Shown here: positions 48,253-57,611 of the stretch, one piece after another
How positions within the stretch are numbered: position 1 is the first letter of the stretch
Layout: every line of letters begins with the position of its first letter
Position numbers and translations under genes: made by a program
Origin: Rhizobium leguminosarum bv. trifolii WSM1325
GTDB taxonomy: Bacteria > Pseudomonadota > Alphaproteobacteria > Rhizobiales > Rhizobiaceae
Direction of reading: 5' to 3'
NCBI GenBank assembly: GCA_000023185.1
Contig: CP001622.1
Location: 3,529,501-3,593,500 of the forward strand
Length of the DNA: 64,000 nt
The notes under the pieces: model-generated
What the model saw: only the letters and a program-made list of their open reading frames with translations
Databases searched by the model: none
What the model was told of the DNA's origin: nothing

Positions 48253-49551
48253 ATGAAGAGAAATCTGCTGTCCGTCGCCGCGTTGCTCTTTGGCACGCTC
48301 TTCCTTTTCATGGGCAACGGCCTGCAGGGCATCCTGCTCCCCGTCCGCGGCAATCTCGAAGGCTACGCAACGACGACGCTCGGCCTGCTCGGCACCTCAT
48401 GGGCCGGGGGCTTCGTCATCGGTTGCCTGGTTGCGCCGAAGATCGTGCGCCGCGTCGGCCATGTGCGTGCCTTTTCGGGCTTCATCTCGATCATCGCCAT
48501 CATCGCGCTGGTCAGCGGTATCATCATCGATCCGGTCTGGTGGGTGGTCCTGCGCGCCGTCACCGGCTTCTCCACTGCCGGTACGTCGATGATCATCGAA
48601 AGCTGGCTGAACGAGCGCGCCAGCAACGAGAGCCGCGGCATGATCTTCTCGCTCTATATCGGCATCACACTACTTGGCGTCGTCGGCGGCCAGATGATGA
48701 TCCCGCTCGAGGATGTGCGCACGCCGGTTCTGTTCATGATCTGCGGCATCTTCTATTGCATCGCCATGCTGCCGACGACGCTGTCGACCGCTGCTTCGCC
48801 GCAGCCGCTGAAGGCGGTGCGCCTCGACCTGCCGGCGCTCTATCGCAACTCGCCGGTCTCCTGCCTCGGCATCCTGCTCGTCGGCATCGCCAACGGCGCC
48901 TACGGCACGCTCGGCGCCGTCTTCGGCGCCGGCGCCGGCCTGTCCGACACCAACATCGCCGTCATGATGAGCGCCACCATCTTCGCCGGGGCGGTGATGC
49001 AGCTGCCGGCCGGCCGGCTTTCCGACCGCATCGACCGGCGCTACGTGCTCGCCGCCATGTCGGGCATCGCCGCCCTTGCCGGCTTGCTGATCTTTCTGCT
49101 CCACCCGACGTCCCCCGCCTTGCTGATCGGGCTTGTGGTCCTCTACGGCGCGGTGGCGAATACGCTCTATCCGATCGCCGTCGCCCACGCGAACGACTTC
49201 GCGGCCTCGGAGGATTTCGTCAAGGTCTCCGGCGGCTTGCTGCTGCTTTACGGCATCGGCACGATGATCGGCCCGACGCTCAGCGGTCCCGTCATGTCGG
49301 CGATCACCCCGCATGCGCTTTTCCTCGTCACCGCCATCGCCCATGTGCTGATCACCGTTTACGCCATCATCAGGAGCCGCATCCGCGCCGCCGTGCCGGC
49401 CAGCGACCGCGACGCCTACACGACGATCCCGACCGGCACCTCGCAGATGCTGACACCGCAAAGCATGTCGCTTGCCGATCGCGGCGCCGGCAAACCTCCC
49501 GAAACGGAAAAGTCTCCCGAAAGCGGCGATCCTGCTGTAAAGTTCGGCTAG
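48253..49551 (+). CDS. Major facilitator superfamily transporter (YcaD-like)
   Basis: The 432-residue protein has twelve predicted membrane helices, first AALLFGTLFLFMGNGLQGILL, with the MFS loop motif GGFVIGCLVAPKIVRRVGHVRAF and the second-half repeat LPAGRLSDRIDRRYVL. The C-terminal tail (about 375-432) is hydrophilic. Substrate unknown. GGGGA lies very close to the ATG at 48253. The small DUF1192 gene follows 41 bp after. Confidence 0.9.
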   Translation: MKRNLLSVAALLFGTLFLFMGNGLQGILLPVRGNLEGYATTTLGLLGTSWAGGFVIGCLVAPKIVRRVGHVRAFSGFISIIAIIALVSGIIIDPVWWVVLRAVTGFSTAGTSMIIESWLNERASNESRGMIFSLYIGITLLGVVGGQMMIPLEDVRTPVLFMICGIFYCIAMLPTTLSTAASPQPLKAVRLDLPALYRNSPVSCLGILLVGIANGAYGTLGAVFGAGAGLSDTNIAVMMSATIFAGAVMQLPAGRLSDRIDRRYVLAAMSGIAALAGLLIFLLHPTSPALLIGLVVLYGAVANTLYPIAVAHANDFAASEDFVKVSGGLLLLYGIGTMIGPTLSGPVMSAITPHALFLVTAIAHVLITVYAIIRSRIRAAVPASDRDAYTTIPTGTSQMLTPQSMSLADRGAGKPPETEKSPESGDPAVKFG

Positions 49552-49592
49552 AACAATTCCAGCAAAAGTGCGCAGCGAACGGAGGACGAACC

Positions 49593-49784
49593 ATGAGCTT
49601 CATCGATGACGAGCGGCCGCAGAAGAAAGTCGCCCATGAGATCGGCGCGGATCTCTCCATGCTTTCGGTCGACGAATTGAAGGGGCGGGTGGAATTGCTG
49701 AAGACGGAGATCGCACGCCTCGAGGCCGAGGCCGGTCGCAAGGCCTCCGGGCGGCAGGCAGCGGAAAGCTTCTTCCGCTCGTGA
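49593..49784 (+). CDS. DUF1192 small protein
   Basis: The 63-residue protein MSFIDDERPQKKVAHEIG... with a short coiled coil (SVDELKGRVELLKTEIARLEAE) matches the alphaproteobacterial DUF1192 family. GGAGGACG precedes the ATG. It may be involved in cell-envelope or cell-cycle tasks given its neighbour rcdA, but that is only position. Confidence 0.85.
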   Translation: MSFIDDERPQKKVAHEIGADLSMLSVDELKGRVELLKTEIARLEAEAGRKASGRQAAESFFRS

Positions 49785-49858
49785 TCCGCTAAAAACTCCG
49801 AAAAACAAGGCTATGGGCGGATAAAACAGCTAGCCCCAAGTCTTAATTCAGCACAATG

Positions 49859-49873
49859 TTAATAAAATATTAA
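49859..49873 (+). promoter_or_regulatory. CtrA box (TTAA-N7-TTAA) ahead of candidate sRNA
   Basis: TTAA-TAAAATA-TTAA is a full match to the CtrA consensus. A TATATT -10-like element lies 17 bp further (49891-49896), the layout of CtrA-activated promoters in which the box replaces the -35. The region is AT-rich, which raises the chance of a random match. Confidence 0.55.
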
Positions 49874-49902
49874 GCTTTATAAGGTATTACTATATTTATC
49901 CG

Positions 49903-49998
49903 GATTTCCTCTGGATCTCAGACAGTTTTCCAAGCGGTGAATTGGTCTGATTTTTCTCCCTGTTTTACCTTGAGAGCCGCGTTTGCGGCTCTTCTTTT
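49903..49998 (+). ncRNA. Candidate small RNA between DUF1192 and rcdA genes
   Basis: A strong rho-independent terminator (GAGCCGC-GTTT-GCGGCTC at 49974-49991, then TTCTTTTTC) stands about 190 bp after the nearest upstream gene, with a promoter-like TATATT at 49891. The roughly 95-nt product would have a first hairpin (TCAGAC at 49918-49923 with GTCTGA at 49945-49950), an open pyrimidine-rich stretch TTTTTCTCCCTGTTTT, and the terminator hairpin. Such open CU-rich loops often bind ribosome sites of target mRNAs. No coding frame is seen. Confidence 0.6.
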
Positions 49999-50034
49999 TC
50001 CTATGGCCGGCGCACTTCCACGAAACTGTGGAGA

Positions 50035-50049
50035 TTAACCCTTTCTTAA
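50035..50049 (+). promoter_or_regulatory. CtrA box (TTAA-N7-TTAA) upstream of rcdA
   Basis: TTAA-CCCTTTC-TTAA matches the CtrA consensus. TAATGAT at 50072-50078 could be the -10, giving a transcript start about 90 bp before the rcdA ATG. The spacing of 22 bp to the -10 is longer than ideal. Confidence 0.6.
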
Positions 50050-50175
50050 GAAACGGCTTGCGCATTTGGGCTAATGATACCATCTTAAAGTCATAAAGAC
50101 CGGGCCTGGAAACTTTTCCGTCGGTGCCGGCGTTACCTGAATATATGTAGCTGCGTGCGAACAGGGACTATTGCG

Positions 50176-50691
50176 ATGTCGGAAGTTGGATTGAACACGA
50201 TCAGTTTTGCAGGCCGCGCCGCTGCATCCTCGCAGTTCAAGGCACTTTACGCGGAAGGCATGTCGCTGGTCGAAGAGACTGCCGCCTATCTCGACGGCCA
50301 GGGCCGCGCCGCCTCCAAGGTTCTGCCGCGGATGGCCTCGGTTCTCTACGCCGCGGAATCGATGCGTCTCACCACCCGCCTGATGCAGATGGCTTCCTGG
50401 CTGCTGTTGCAGCGCGCCGTCAACAATGGCGAAATGTCCCGTGACCAGGTGCTGGCCGAAAAGAACAAGGTTCGCCTCGACGGCTTTAACGTCGACCGCG
50501 CCGCACCCGGCTGGGGTGATCTGCCGGAATCCTTCCGCGACTTGGTCGAACGCTCGTTGCGTCTGCAGAACCGCATTGCCCTGCTTGACCGCGAGATCTA
50601 CCGCCCGTCCGAAGCAGTGATCGTTCATGATAATCAGAACAGCGTCCAGGCCCAGCTGTCCCTGCTGCAGACCGCCTTCGGCAACAACTGA
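50176..50691 (+). CDS. rcdA: RcdA-like adaptor for CtrA proteolysis (DUF1465)
   Basis: The 171-residue helical protein belongs to the DUF1465/RcdA family: FKALYAEGMSLVEETAAYLDGQGR, SKVLPRMASVLYAAESMRLTTRLMQMASWLLLQRAV and a conserved ending region before a flexible tail. In Caulobacter RcdA helps ClpXP degrade the cell-cycle regulator CtrA. The start at 50176 follows AGGGA and gives the family N-terminus MSEVGLN. A CtrA box lies upstream, hinting at a feedback loop. Confidence 0.88.
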   Translation: MSEVGLNTISFAGRAAASSQFKALYAEGMSLVEETAAYLDGQGRAASKVLPRMASVLYAAESMRLTTRLMQMASWLLLQRAVNNGEMSRDQVLAEKNKVRLDGFNVDRAAPGWGDLPESFRDLVERSLRLQNRIALLDREIYRPSEAVIVHDNQNSVQAQLSLLQTAFGNN

Positions 50692-50715
50692 CCAGATCTG
50701 CAAGAATTCGATATG

Positions 50716-50746
50716 AACCGGCTGCGTCTTACGCGGCCGGTTTTTT
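50716..50746 (+). terminator. Rho-independent terminator after rcdA
   Basis: AACCGGCTGCG and CGCGGCCGGTT form an 11-bp stem followed by TTTTTTG, 25 bp after the rcdA stop. Confidence 0.9.
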
Positions 50747-50770
50747 GTTTGCCGCTGAACATCGGCATTG

Positions 50771-50813
50771 CTGAAACGTCCTTTGCGCGTACGAAAAGAC
50801 GCGCGGCACTGTA
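50771..50813. repeat. Dispersed palindrome, family A
   Basis: CGTCCTTTGCGCG ... GAAAAGACGCGCGGC ... CTGTA matches the reverse complement of 13508-13550 with only a few changes. It sits between the rcdA and rpmE terminators. Confidence 0.75.
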
Positions 50814-50825
50814 AGCCATTGCCAA

Positions 50826-50852
50826 CGCAAAAAAGCCCGGCAAAACCGGGCT
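50826..50852 (-). terminator. Rho-independent terminator after rpmE
   Basis: On the minus strand AGCCCGG-TTTTG-CCGGGCT is followed by TTTTTTGCG. Confidence 0.9.
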
Positions 50853-50880
50853 CTCTTCGAATTCCGTCGAGCAGAAGCGA

Positions 50881-51102
50881 TTAGAGGCCGAGGCCGCCGA
50901 AACGCTTGTTGAACTTGGAAACGCGGCCACCGCGGTCCATGAGCTGCTGGTTGCCGCCGGTCCAGGCCGGATGCGACTTGGAATCGATTTCGAGGTTCAT
51001 GACAGCGCCTTCCGAACCCCAGGTCGAGCGGGTTTCGTACTCAGTGCCATCGGTCATGACCACCTTGATCATGTGATATTCGGGATGGATGCCTGCCTTC
51101 AT
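50881..51102 (-). CDS. rpmE: 50S ribosomal protein L31
   Basis: The 73-residue protein starts [19 protein letters not shown] and ends [11 protein letters not shown], typical of bL31 with alphaproteobacterial insertions ([24 protein letters not shown]). It lacks the zinc-binding cysteines, so it is the C-minus form. Start at 51102 fits the family; the open frame extends upstream. It is divergent from an ABC exporter gene. Confidence 0.95.
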   Translation of the reverse strand: MKAGIHPEYHMIKVVMTDGTEYETRSTWGSEGAVMNLEIDSKSHPAWTGGNQQLMDRGGRVSKFNKRFGGLGL

Positions 51103-51294
51103 AACAATCTTCCTGCGATACCGGAGTTCAATTTGCCGCATGCAGTTGCGGCCAACGAACCGATTGAATAAATGAAGCCGCAGTCGGATGGCTACGGCTT
51201 CCCATTAGGATGCGGTGCCTATACATGAAGGACGCCTAGATAACAAGAGCCAACAGGCCGCATTGCGCGGGTCCTGCGGGCGATCGGAGACGAT

Positions 51295-53097
<1,803 letters not shown>

Positions 53098-53240
53098 CCA
53101 GGGCGCACTTCTCCAGCCAACAGCGACTAAAGTCTGAACCCGCCGCGCCTCTCTGCGGTTGTCTTTCGCGCGTCCTGCCCTAACCTCTTCATTCCCCGGG
53201 GTGGGGATATTGCTGCTGAAATCCTTGGGAGGAGATAGGA

Positions 53241-54233
53241 ATGGCGCTTTCCGATATGACGCGACGTGCGGGCCTTGCGCTCGGTTTCGGTGTGCTTGCG
53301 GCCCTTGCCGTCGGCGCGTCTGCCACCGCTGCGGATTTTCCCGATCGTACGATCACCATGGTCGTCCCCTTCGCGGCCGGCGGCTCGACCGATGTCGTCG
53401 CCCGCATCGTCGCGCAGAAGATGTCGGAGGATCTCGGCCAACAAGTGATCGTCCAGAACGTCGCCGGCGCCGGCGGCAATCTCGGCGCCGGTAACGTCGC
53501 CCGCGCAGAACCGGACGGTTACACCATCCTGATGGGCACAGTCGCGACCCACGCCCTCAATCCGCTGATCCTGAAATCGACGCCATATGATGCAGAAAAG
53601 GATTTCGCACCGATCTCGCTGCTCGTCGTCGTGCCGAATGTGCTGGTCGTCAATCCGGAACTGCCGGCAAAGACCGTGCAGGAGCTGGTCGCGCTGCTGA
53701 AGGCCGAGCCAGACAAATACAGCTACGCCTCATCGGGCAACGGCACGCCGTTGCATCTTTCCGGTGAACTCTTCAAGTCCATGGCCGGCGTCAGCATGCA
53801 GCACATCCCCTATAAGGGCGCCGGTCCGGCATTGAACGACGTCATCGGCAACCAGGTGTCGATCATGTTCGACAACCTGCCCTCCTCGTCGAGCCACATC
53901 AAGGCCGGTACTCTGCGGGCGCTGGCGGTGACCACGGCCGAGCGTGCGCCGTCCTTCCCCGACGTGCCGACCGTCGCCGAGTCAGGCATTCCAGGTTACG
54001 AGACCTATACCTGGAACGCGCTTTTCGCCCCGGCCAAGACGCCGAACGAAGTGGTGATGCGCCTCAACGCCTCGGCTAAAAAGGCTCTCGCCGACCCAGC
54101 TGTCGCTGAACGCATGAAGGAATTCAGCGCCACCATCGTCGGCTCGACGCCGGAAGAACTCGCCGCCCATGTGAAGGCCGAACTCGCCAAATGGGGACCG
54201 GTCGTCAAGGGCGCCAACATCCAGATGGAGTGA
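53241..54233 (+). CDS. Tripartite tricarboxylate transporter substrate-binding protein (TctC/Bug)
   Basis: The 330-residue protein has a signal peptide (about 1-30, ending ASATAA) and the Bug fold: DRTITMVVPFAAGGSTDVVARIVA, GAGGNLGAGNVARAEPDGYTILMGT and SGTPLHLSGELFKSMAGV-like segments. It should bind a carboxylate in the periplasm. TctA and TctB membrane partners are not adjacent, so it is an orphan in this window. GGAGGAGATAGGA precedes the ATG. Confidence 0.92.
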   Translation: MALSDMTRRAGLALGFGVLAALAVGASATAADFPDRTITMVVPFAAGGSTDVVARIVAQKMSEDLGQQVIVQNVAGAGGNLGAGNVARAEPDGYTILMGTVATHALNPLILKSTPYDAEKDFAPISLLVVVPNVLVVNPELPAKTVQELVALLKAEPDKYSYASSGNGTPLHLSGELFKSMAGVSMQHIPYKGAGPALNDVIGNQVSIMFDNLPSSSSHIKAGTLRALAVTTAERAPSFPDVPTVAESGIPGYETYTWNALFAPAKTPNEVVMRLNASAKKALADPAVAERMKEFSATIVGSTPEELAAHVKAELAKWGPVVKGANIQME

Positions 54234-54237
54234 TGCC

Positions 54238-54285
54238 GAGCATGATGCCGAAAAGTGTGAGCGGCTTTCGGATGACATCATGCTC
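54238..54285. repeat. Dispersed palindrome, looser copy of family B
   Basis: GAGCATGATG and CATCATGCTC pair across 28 bp; inside, CCGAAAAGTGTGAGCGGCTTTCGG resembles the core of 23878-23928 and 62434-62482. Confidence 0.65.
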
Positions 54286-54297
54286 TATTCTTTAAAT

Positions 54298-54349
54298 GAG
54301 AACAGGATTCAGATTTTAGGCCGACCCGGGCTGAAATCATCCTGTTCTC
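54298..54349. repeat. 11-bp inverted repeat next to family B copy
   Basis: GAGAACAGGAT and ATCCTGTTCTC form a perfect stem enclosing GATTT/AAATC. Together with 54238-54285 it forms a two-module palindromic mosaic between the TctC and YegP genes. Confidence 0.65.
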
Positions 54350-54518
54350 GGCATAGGCGCTGGCGCCCCCTCATTCGCTTGCGTCCAATGGAAACGGTGA
54401 CAATTGGACGCTAAGCAACCCAATCCTGATTAAGGCAGTGGAAAAGCTCGCCATTTTGATCTAGCCTCCGCTAAGCTGATGGTTGCAATTCAGCGTTTTG
54501 GGATTTCGGGAGACATCT

Positions 54519-54707
54519 ATGTATAAATTCGAAGTCTATAAGGATAAGGCCGGCGAGTTCCGCTTCCGCTTCAAAGCATCGAACGGGGAAGCTATGTTCT
54601 CGTCAGAGGGCTACAAGGCGAAGGCGTCCGCCATGAGTGCAATCGAATCCATCAAGAAGAACACGCCAAGTGCCGAAATCGTCGATCAGACGAAGGCCGA
54701 ATCCTGA
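54519..54707 (+). CDS. YegP/DUF1508 family protein
   Basis: The 62-residue protein MYKFEVYKDKAGEFRFRFKASNGEAMFSSEGYKAKASAMSAIESIKK... is one DUF1508 (YegP) repeat, a small beta-alpha unit of unknown function. GGGAG six bases before the ATG at 54519 fixes the start. Confidence 0.9.
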   Translation: MYKFEVYKDKAGEFRFRFKASNGEAMFSSEGYKAKASAMSAIESIKKNTPSAEIVDQTKAES

Positions 54708-54766
54708 GCAGACCGGCAGCGGCGGCGTGATTGCCGCCCTGCCCTTTCGCGCCCGTAAGCAGCGCC

Positions 54767-54820
54767 GGCGCCCTTGAGCTCGGCTCGCTTGCTTGCGATT
54801 TCGGGCGCCATTTTTCTTTT
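54767..54820 (+). terminator. Terminator after the YegP gene
   Basis: GGCGCCC and GGGCGCC enclose about 29 bp with further internal pairing (GAGCTCGGCTC, AGCAAGC-type), followed by TTTTTCTTTTTAGC. Confidence 0.7.
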
Positions 54821-54979
54821 TAGCATATTTTTTTGAAAGCCATGTCGAAACGACCGGTGGCCGCGCCTCATTGTTTCGGAACGGCCGCGCCGCTCCGCCG
54901 GGCTTCATGGCTTTCGGGATCTCGATCCCCGACATCGGGATGCCCGGATCAACGTCAGCAACGAGATCAGGAGTTTTCC

Positions 54980-55318
54980 ATGCAATATGCTCTCATCATT
55001 CGCGAAGCCGCCGAGGATTTCGCCCGCCGTAGCGATCCCGCCTATCGCGACGGCTGGGTCGCCTACAGCCAGGCACTCGCCCAGGCAGGGATCATGACTG
55101 GCGGCGCCGGGCTGACAGGCCCGGAGACCGGCACGATCGTGCGCCGCAAAGGCGAGGACCATGATGTGCAGGACGGGCCATATCCGGACGGCAAGGAACA
55201 GCTCGGCGGCTTCTATCTGATCGACGTCCCCGACATGGACACCGCGCTCGAATGGGCAATCCGCGTTCCGATCTCCGACAAGGGGTCGGTCGAGGTGCGC
55301 CCGCGCCTGCAGATGTGA
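54980..55318 (+). CDS. YCII/DGPF-domain protein (partner of ECF42 sigma factor)
   Basis: The 112-residue protein has the YCII-related ferredoxin-like fold with MQYALIIREAAEDFARR, GTIVRRKGEDHDVQDGPYPDGKEQLGGFYLIDV; the DGPYPDGKEQLGGF stretch is the form of the DGPF motif here. DGPF proteins lie next to ECF42 sigma factors in many bacteria and are thought to take part in their control. AGGAG upstream sets the ATG. It is followed 7 bp later by the sigma factor. Confidence 0.88.
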   Translation: MQYALIIREAAEDFARRSDPAYRDGWVAYSQALAQAGIMTGGAGLTGPETGTIVRRKGEDHDVQDGPYPDGKEQLGGFYLIDVPDMDTALEWAIRVPISDKGSVEVRPRLQM

Positions 55319-55325
55319 GGCAGTC

Positions 55326-56576
55326 ATGCCGCCCGATGCCAGACGCGCTGCCGAAAAGGTGGCGCGTCAGTCCTACGGCAAGCTGATCGCCTTTCTCGCC
55401 GCCCGCTCGCGCGACGTGCCGGCGGCAGAAGACGCATTGTCGGAAGCGCTGGCTTCGGCGCTTCGCGTCTGGCCGGAGCGCGGCGTTCCCGGCAATCCGG
55501 AAGCCTGGCTGTTGGTGGCTGCCCGCCGCAACCTCATGCAGGCTGCCCGCCACCGCACCGTCGAGGCCAATGCGCAAACGACGATATCGGTCGCCTTCGA
55601 GGAGGCGGAGGAACGCATGAACGCGGCCGGCAACGCCGTCTTTCCCGATGAGCGGCTGAAGCTGCTCTTTGCCTGCACTCACCCAGCCATCGACAGCTCC
55701 GTGCATACGGCGCTGATGCTGCAGACCGTTCTCGGCATCGAGGCGAGAACCATCGCACGGACCTTCGTCGTTTCGCCAGAAACGATGAGCCAGCGGCTGG
55801 TGCGGGCCAAGGTGAAGATCCGCGATGCCGGCATTCCCTTCGCCGTCCCGCCTCGCCCCGCCTTACCCGGGCGGCTGGCCGCGGTGCTTTCGGCGATCTA
55901 CGCGGCTTACGGTCTCGGCTGGGACGGTCTTGACGGAGAGAACGAACGCCATTCGCTCGCCGGCGAGGCGATCTGGCTCGGCCGTGCGCTTCTGGCAGTG
56001 CTGCCGGACGAACCGGAAGCGATCGGCCTGCTCTCGCTGATGCTTCACTGCGAAGCCCGCCGCAGCGCCCGGCGCGACGATAGCGGCCGATATGTGCCGC
56101 TGGACGAGCAGGATACGACCGCGTGGAACGCGATCATGATTGCCGAGGCGGATGCGCTGCTGCGCAAGGCCGGCAGCTTCGACCGTTTCGGTCCCTTCCA
56201 GTGCCAGGCAGCGATCCAATCCGTGCATGCGGCGCGCCGGCTGTCGGGAACGACCGACTGGCAGGCGCTGACGACACTCTACGCGGCGCTGGTGATGATG
56301 AAGCCGACGCTGGGTGCGCATGTCAGCCAGGCTGCGGTGATCGGCAGGGCGTTCAGCGCCACTGCCGGCCTGGAGCGGCTCGACAAGCTCGATCCGCGAG
56401 ACATCGCAAGCTACCAGCCCTACTGGGCGGTGCGTGCCTTTCTCCTGGCTCAGGCCGGTGATCATACCGCGGCAGCCGATAGCTATATGACGGCGATCGG
56501 CCTCAGCGACAGCGCCGCCGTGCGCGATTTTCTCGCCGTCCGGCTAAGGGACGCGCGGCAGGCGATATCAAGTTAA
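55326..56576 (+). CDS. ECF42-type RNA polymerase sigma factor with TPR-like extension
   Basis: The 416-residue protein has sigma-70 region 2 (about 10-80, with AARSRDVPAAEDALSEALASALRVWPERG), region 4 (about 110-165, with LMLQTVLGIEARTIARTFVVSPETMSQRLVRAK) and a long C-terminal helical, TPR-like extension (about 190-416). Length, extension and adjacent DGPF gene match the ECF42 group, which has no classical anti-sigma. The stop codon directly abuts the stop of the convergent OmpA-like gene. Confidence 0.9.
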   Translation: MPPDARRAAEKVARQSYGKLIAFLAARSRDVPAAEDALSEALASALRVWPERGVPGNPEAWLLVAARRNLMQAARHRTVEANAQTTISVAFEEAEERMNAAGNAVFPDERLKLLFACTHPAIDSSVHTALMLQTVLGIEARTIARTFVVSPETMSQRLVRAKVKIRDAGIPFAVPPRPALPGRLAAVLSAIYAAYGLGWDGLDGENERHSLAGEAIWLGRALLAVLPDEPEAIGLLSLMLHCEARRSARRDDSGRYVPLDEQDTTAWNAIMIAEADALLRKAGSFDRFGPFQCQAAIQSVHAARRLSGTTDWQALTTLYAALVMMKPTLGAHVSQAAVIGRAFSATAGLERLDKLDPRDIASYQPYWAVRAFLLAQAGDHTAAADSYMTAIGLSDSAAVRDFLAVRLRDARQAISS

Positions 56577-57608
56577 TCACTTCTCGGTCAGCTTCAGCTC
56601 GATGCGGCGGTTGGTAGAGCGCGCATCCGGCGTATCGCCAGGCGCGATTGGTTGGAACTCGCCGAAGCCTGCGGCAACCAGCCGGTCGGCCGGTACGCCC
56701 TGTGCAATCAGGAATTTGACGACCGAAATCGCGCGCGCCGAGGAGAGTTCCCAATTGTCGCGATAGCGGCCCGTTCCGCCAAGCGGCACATTGTCGGTAT
56801 GGCCATCGACGCGCAGCACCCAGTTGATCTCGGGCGGAATTTCCTTGGCGAGATCGAGAAGGGCGCTAGCAAGCTTCGCCATCTCGGTCTGCCCTTCCGG
56901 GTTGAGATCGGCGCCGCCCGAGGGAAACAGCACTTCCGACTGGAAGACGAACCGGTCGCCGACGATGCGGATATTTTCGCGGTCCGAGAGGATCTCCCGC
57001 AGACGGCCGAAGAAGTCGGAACGGTAACGGTTCAGCTCCTGGACACGGGCGGCAAGCGCCACGTTGAGGCGGCTGCCGAGGTCGGCGATCTTGGTCTGCG
57101 AGACCCGGTCTTTATCCTCCGACGCCTGAAGGGCTGCTTCGACGGCGGCAATCTGGCTGCGAAGCGCTGCGATCTGCTGGTTTAGCAGTTCGACCTGGCT
57201 GAGCGCTCGTTCGCTCACCTGCTTCTGCTCGTCGAGCTCCTGCGTCATCGAGCCGATCCGCTTCTGCGCCGCATCCTGACCGCCCGAACCGGCACTCAGC
57301 AGCGCTTGCAGCCGCGACCGGTCGCCTTCGGCGCTGGCAAGCGAGGCCTGCAGATTGGCGACCGAATCCTGGAGATCCTGGTTGCTGCCCTTTTCCAGCG
57401 CAAGAAGCTGCGTCAGCTCGTTGATCTGGCTGTTAAGACGATTGAGCACCTCATCGCGTCCGGTGATCTCACGGCTGAGTATGAACTGCCCGACGACGAA
57501 GACCGTCAGCAGGAACATGATGGAGATGAGCAGCGTCGACAGCGCGTCGACGAAGCCCGGCCAATAATCGACCGTGCGTTCGCGGCGCCGGTTGCGGGCT
57601 AGAGCCAT
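56577..57608 (-). CDS. OmpA/MotB-domain membrane protein with long coiled coil
   Basis: The 343-residue protein has a short basic leader, one membrane helix (about 19-42, FVDALSTLLISIMFLLTVFVVG), a long coiled coil (about 55-195) and a C-terminal OmpA-like peptidoglycan-binding domain (about 225-343, DGHTDNVPLGGTGRYRDNWELSSARA). It would act as a stator-like partner to the ExbB-like protein encoded 3 bp upstream. The residue corresponding to the MotB proton-relay Asp (WPGFVDALSTLL) is present. It is not a standard flagellar motB. Confidence 0.87.
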   Translation of the reverse strand: MALARNRRRERTVDYWPGFVDALSTLLISIMFLLTVFVVGQFILSREITGRDEVLNRLNSQINELTQLLALEKGSNQDLQDSVANLQASLASAEGDRSRLQALLSAGSGGQDAAQKRIGSMTQELDEQKQVSERALSQVELLNQQIAALRSQIAAVEAALQASEDKDRVSQTKIADLGSRLNVALAARVQELNRYRSDFFGRLREILSDRENIRIVGDRFVFQSEVLFPSGGADLNPEGQTEMAKLASALLDLAKEIPPEINWVLRVDGHTDNVPLGGTGRYRDNWELSSARAISVVKFLIAQGVPADRLVAAGFGEFQPIAPGDTPDARSTNRRIELKLTEK

Positions 57609-57611
57609 GGC

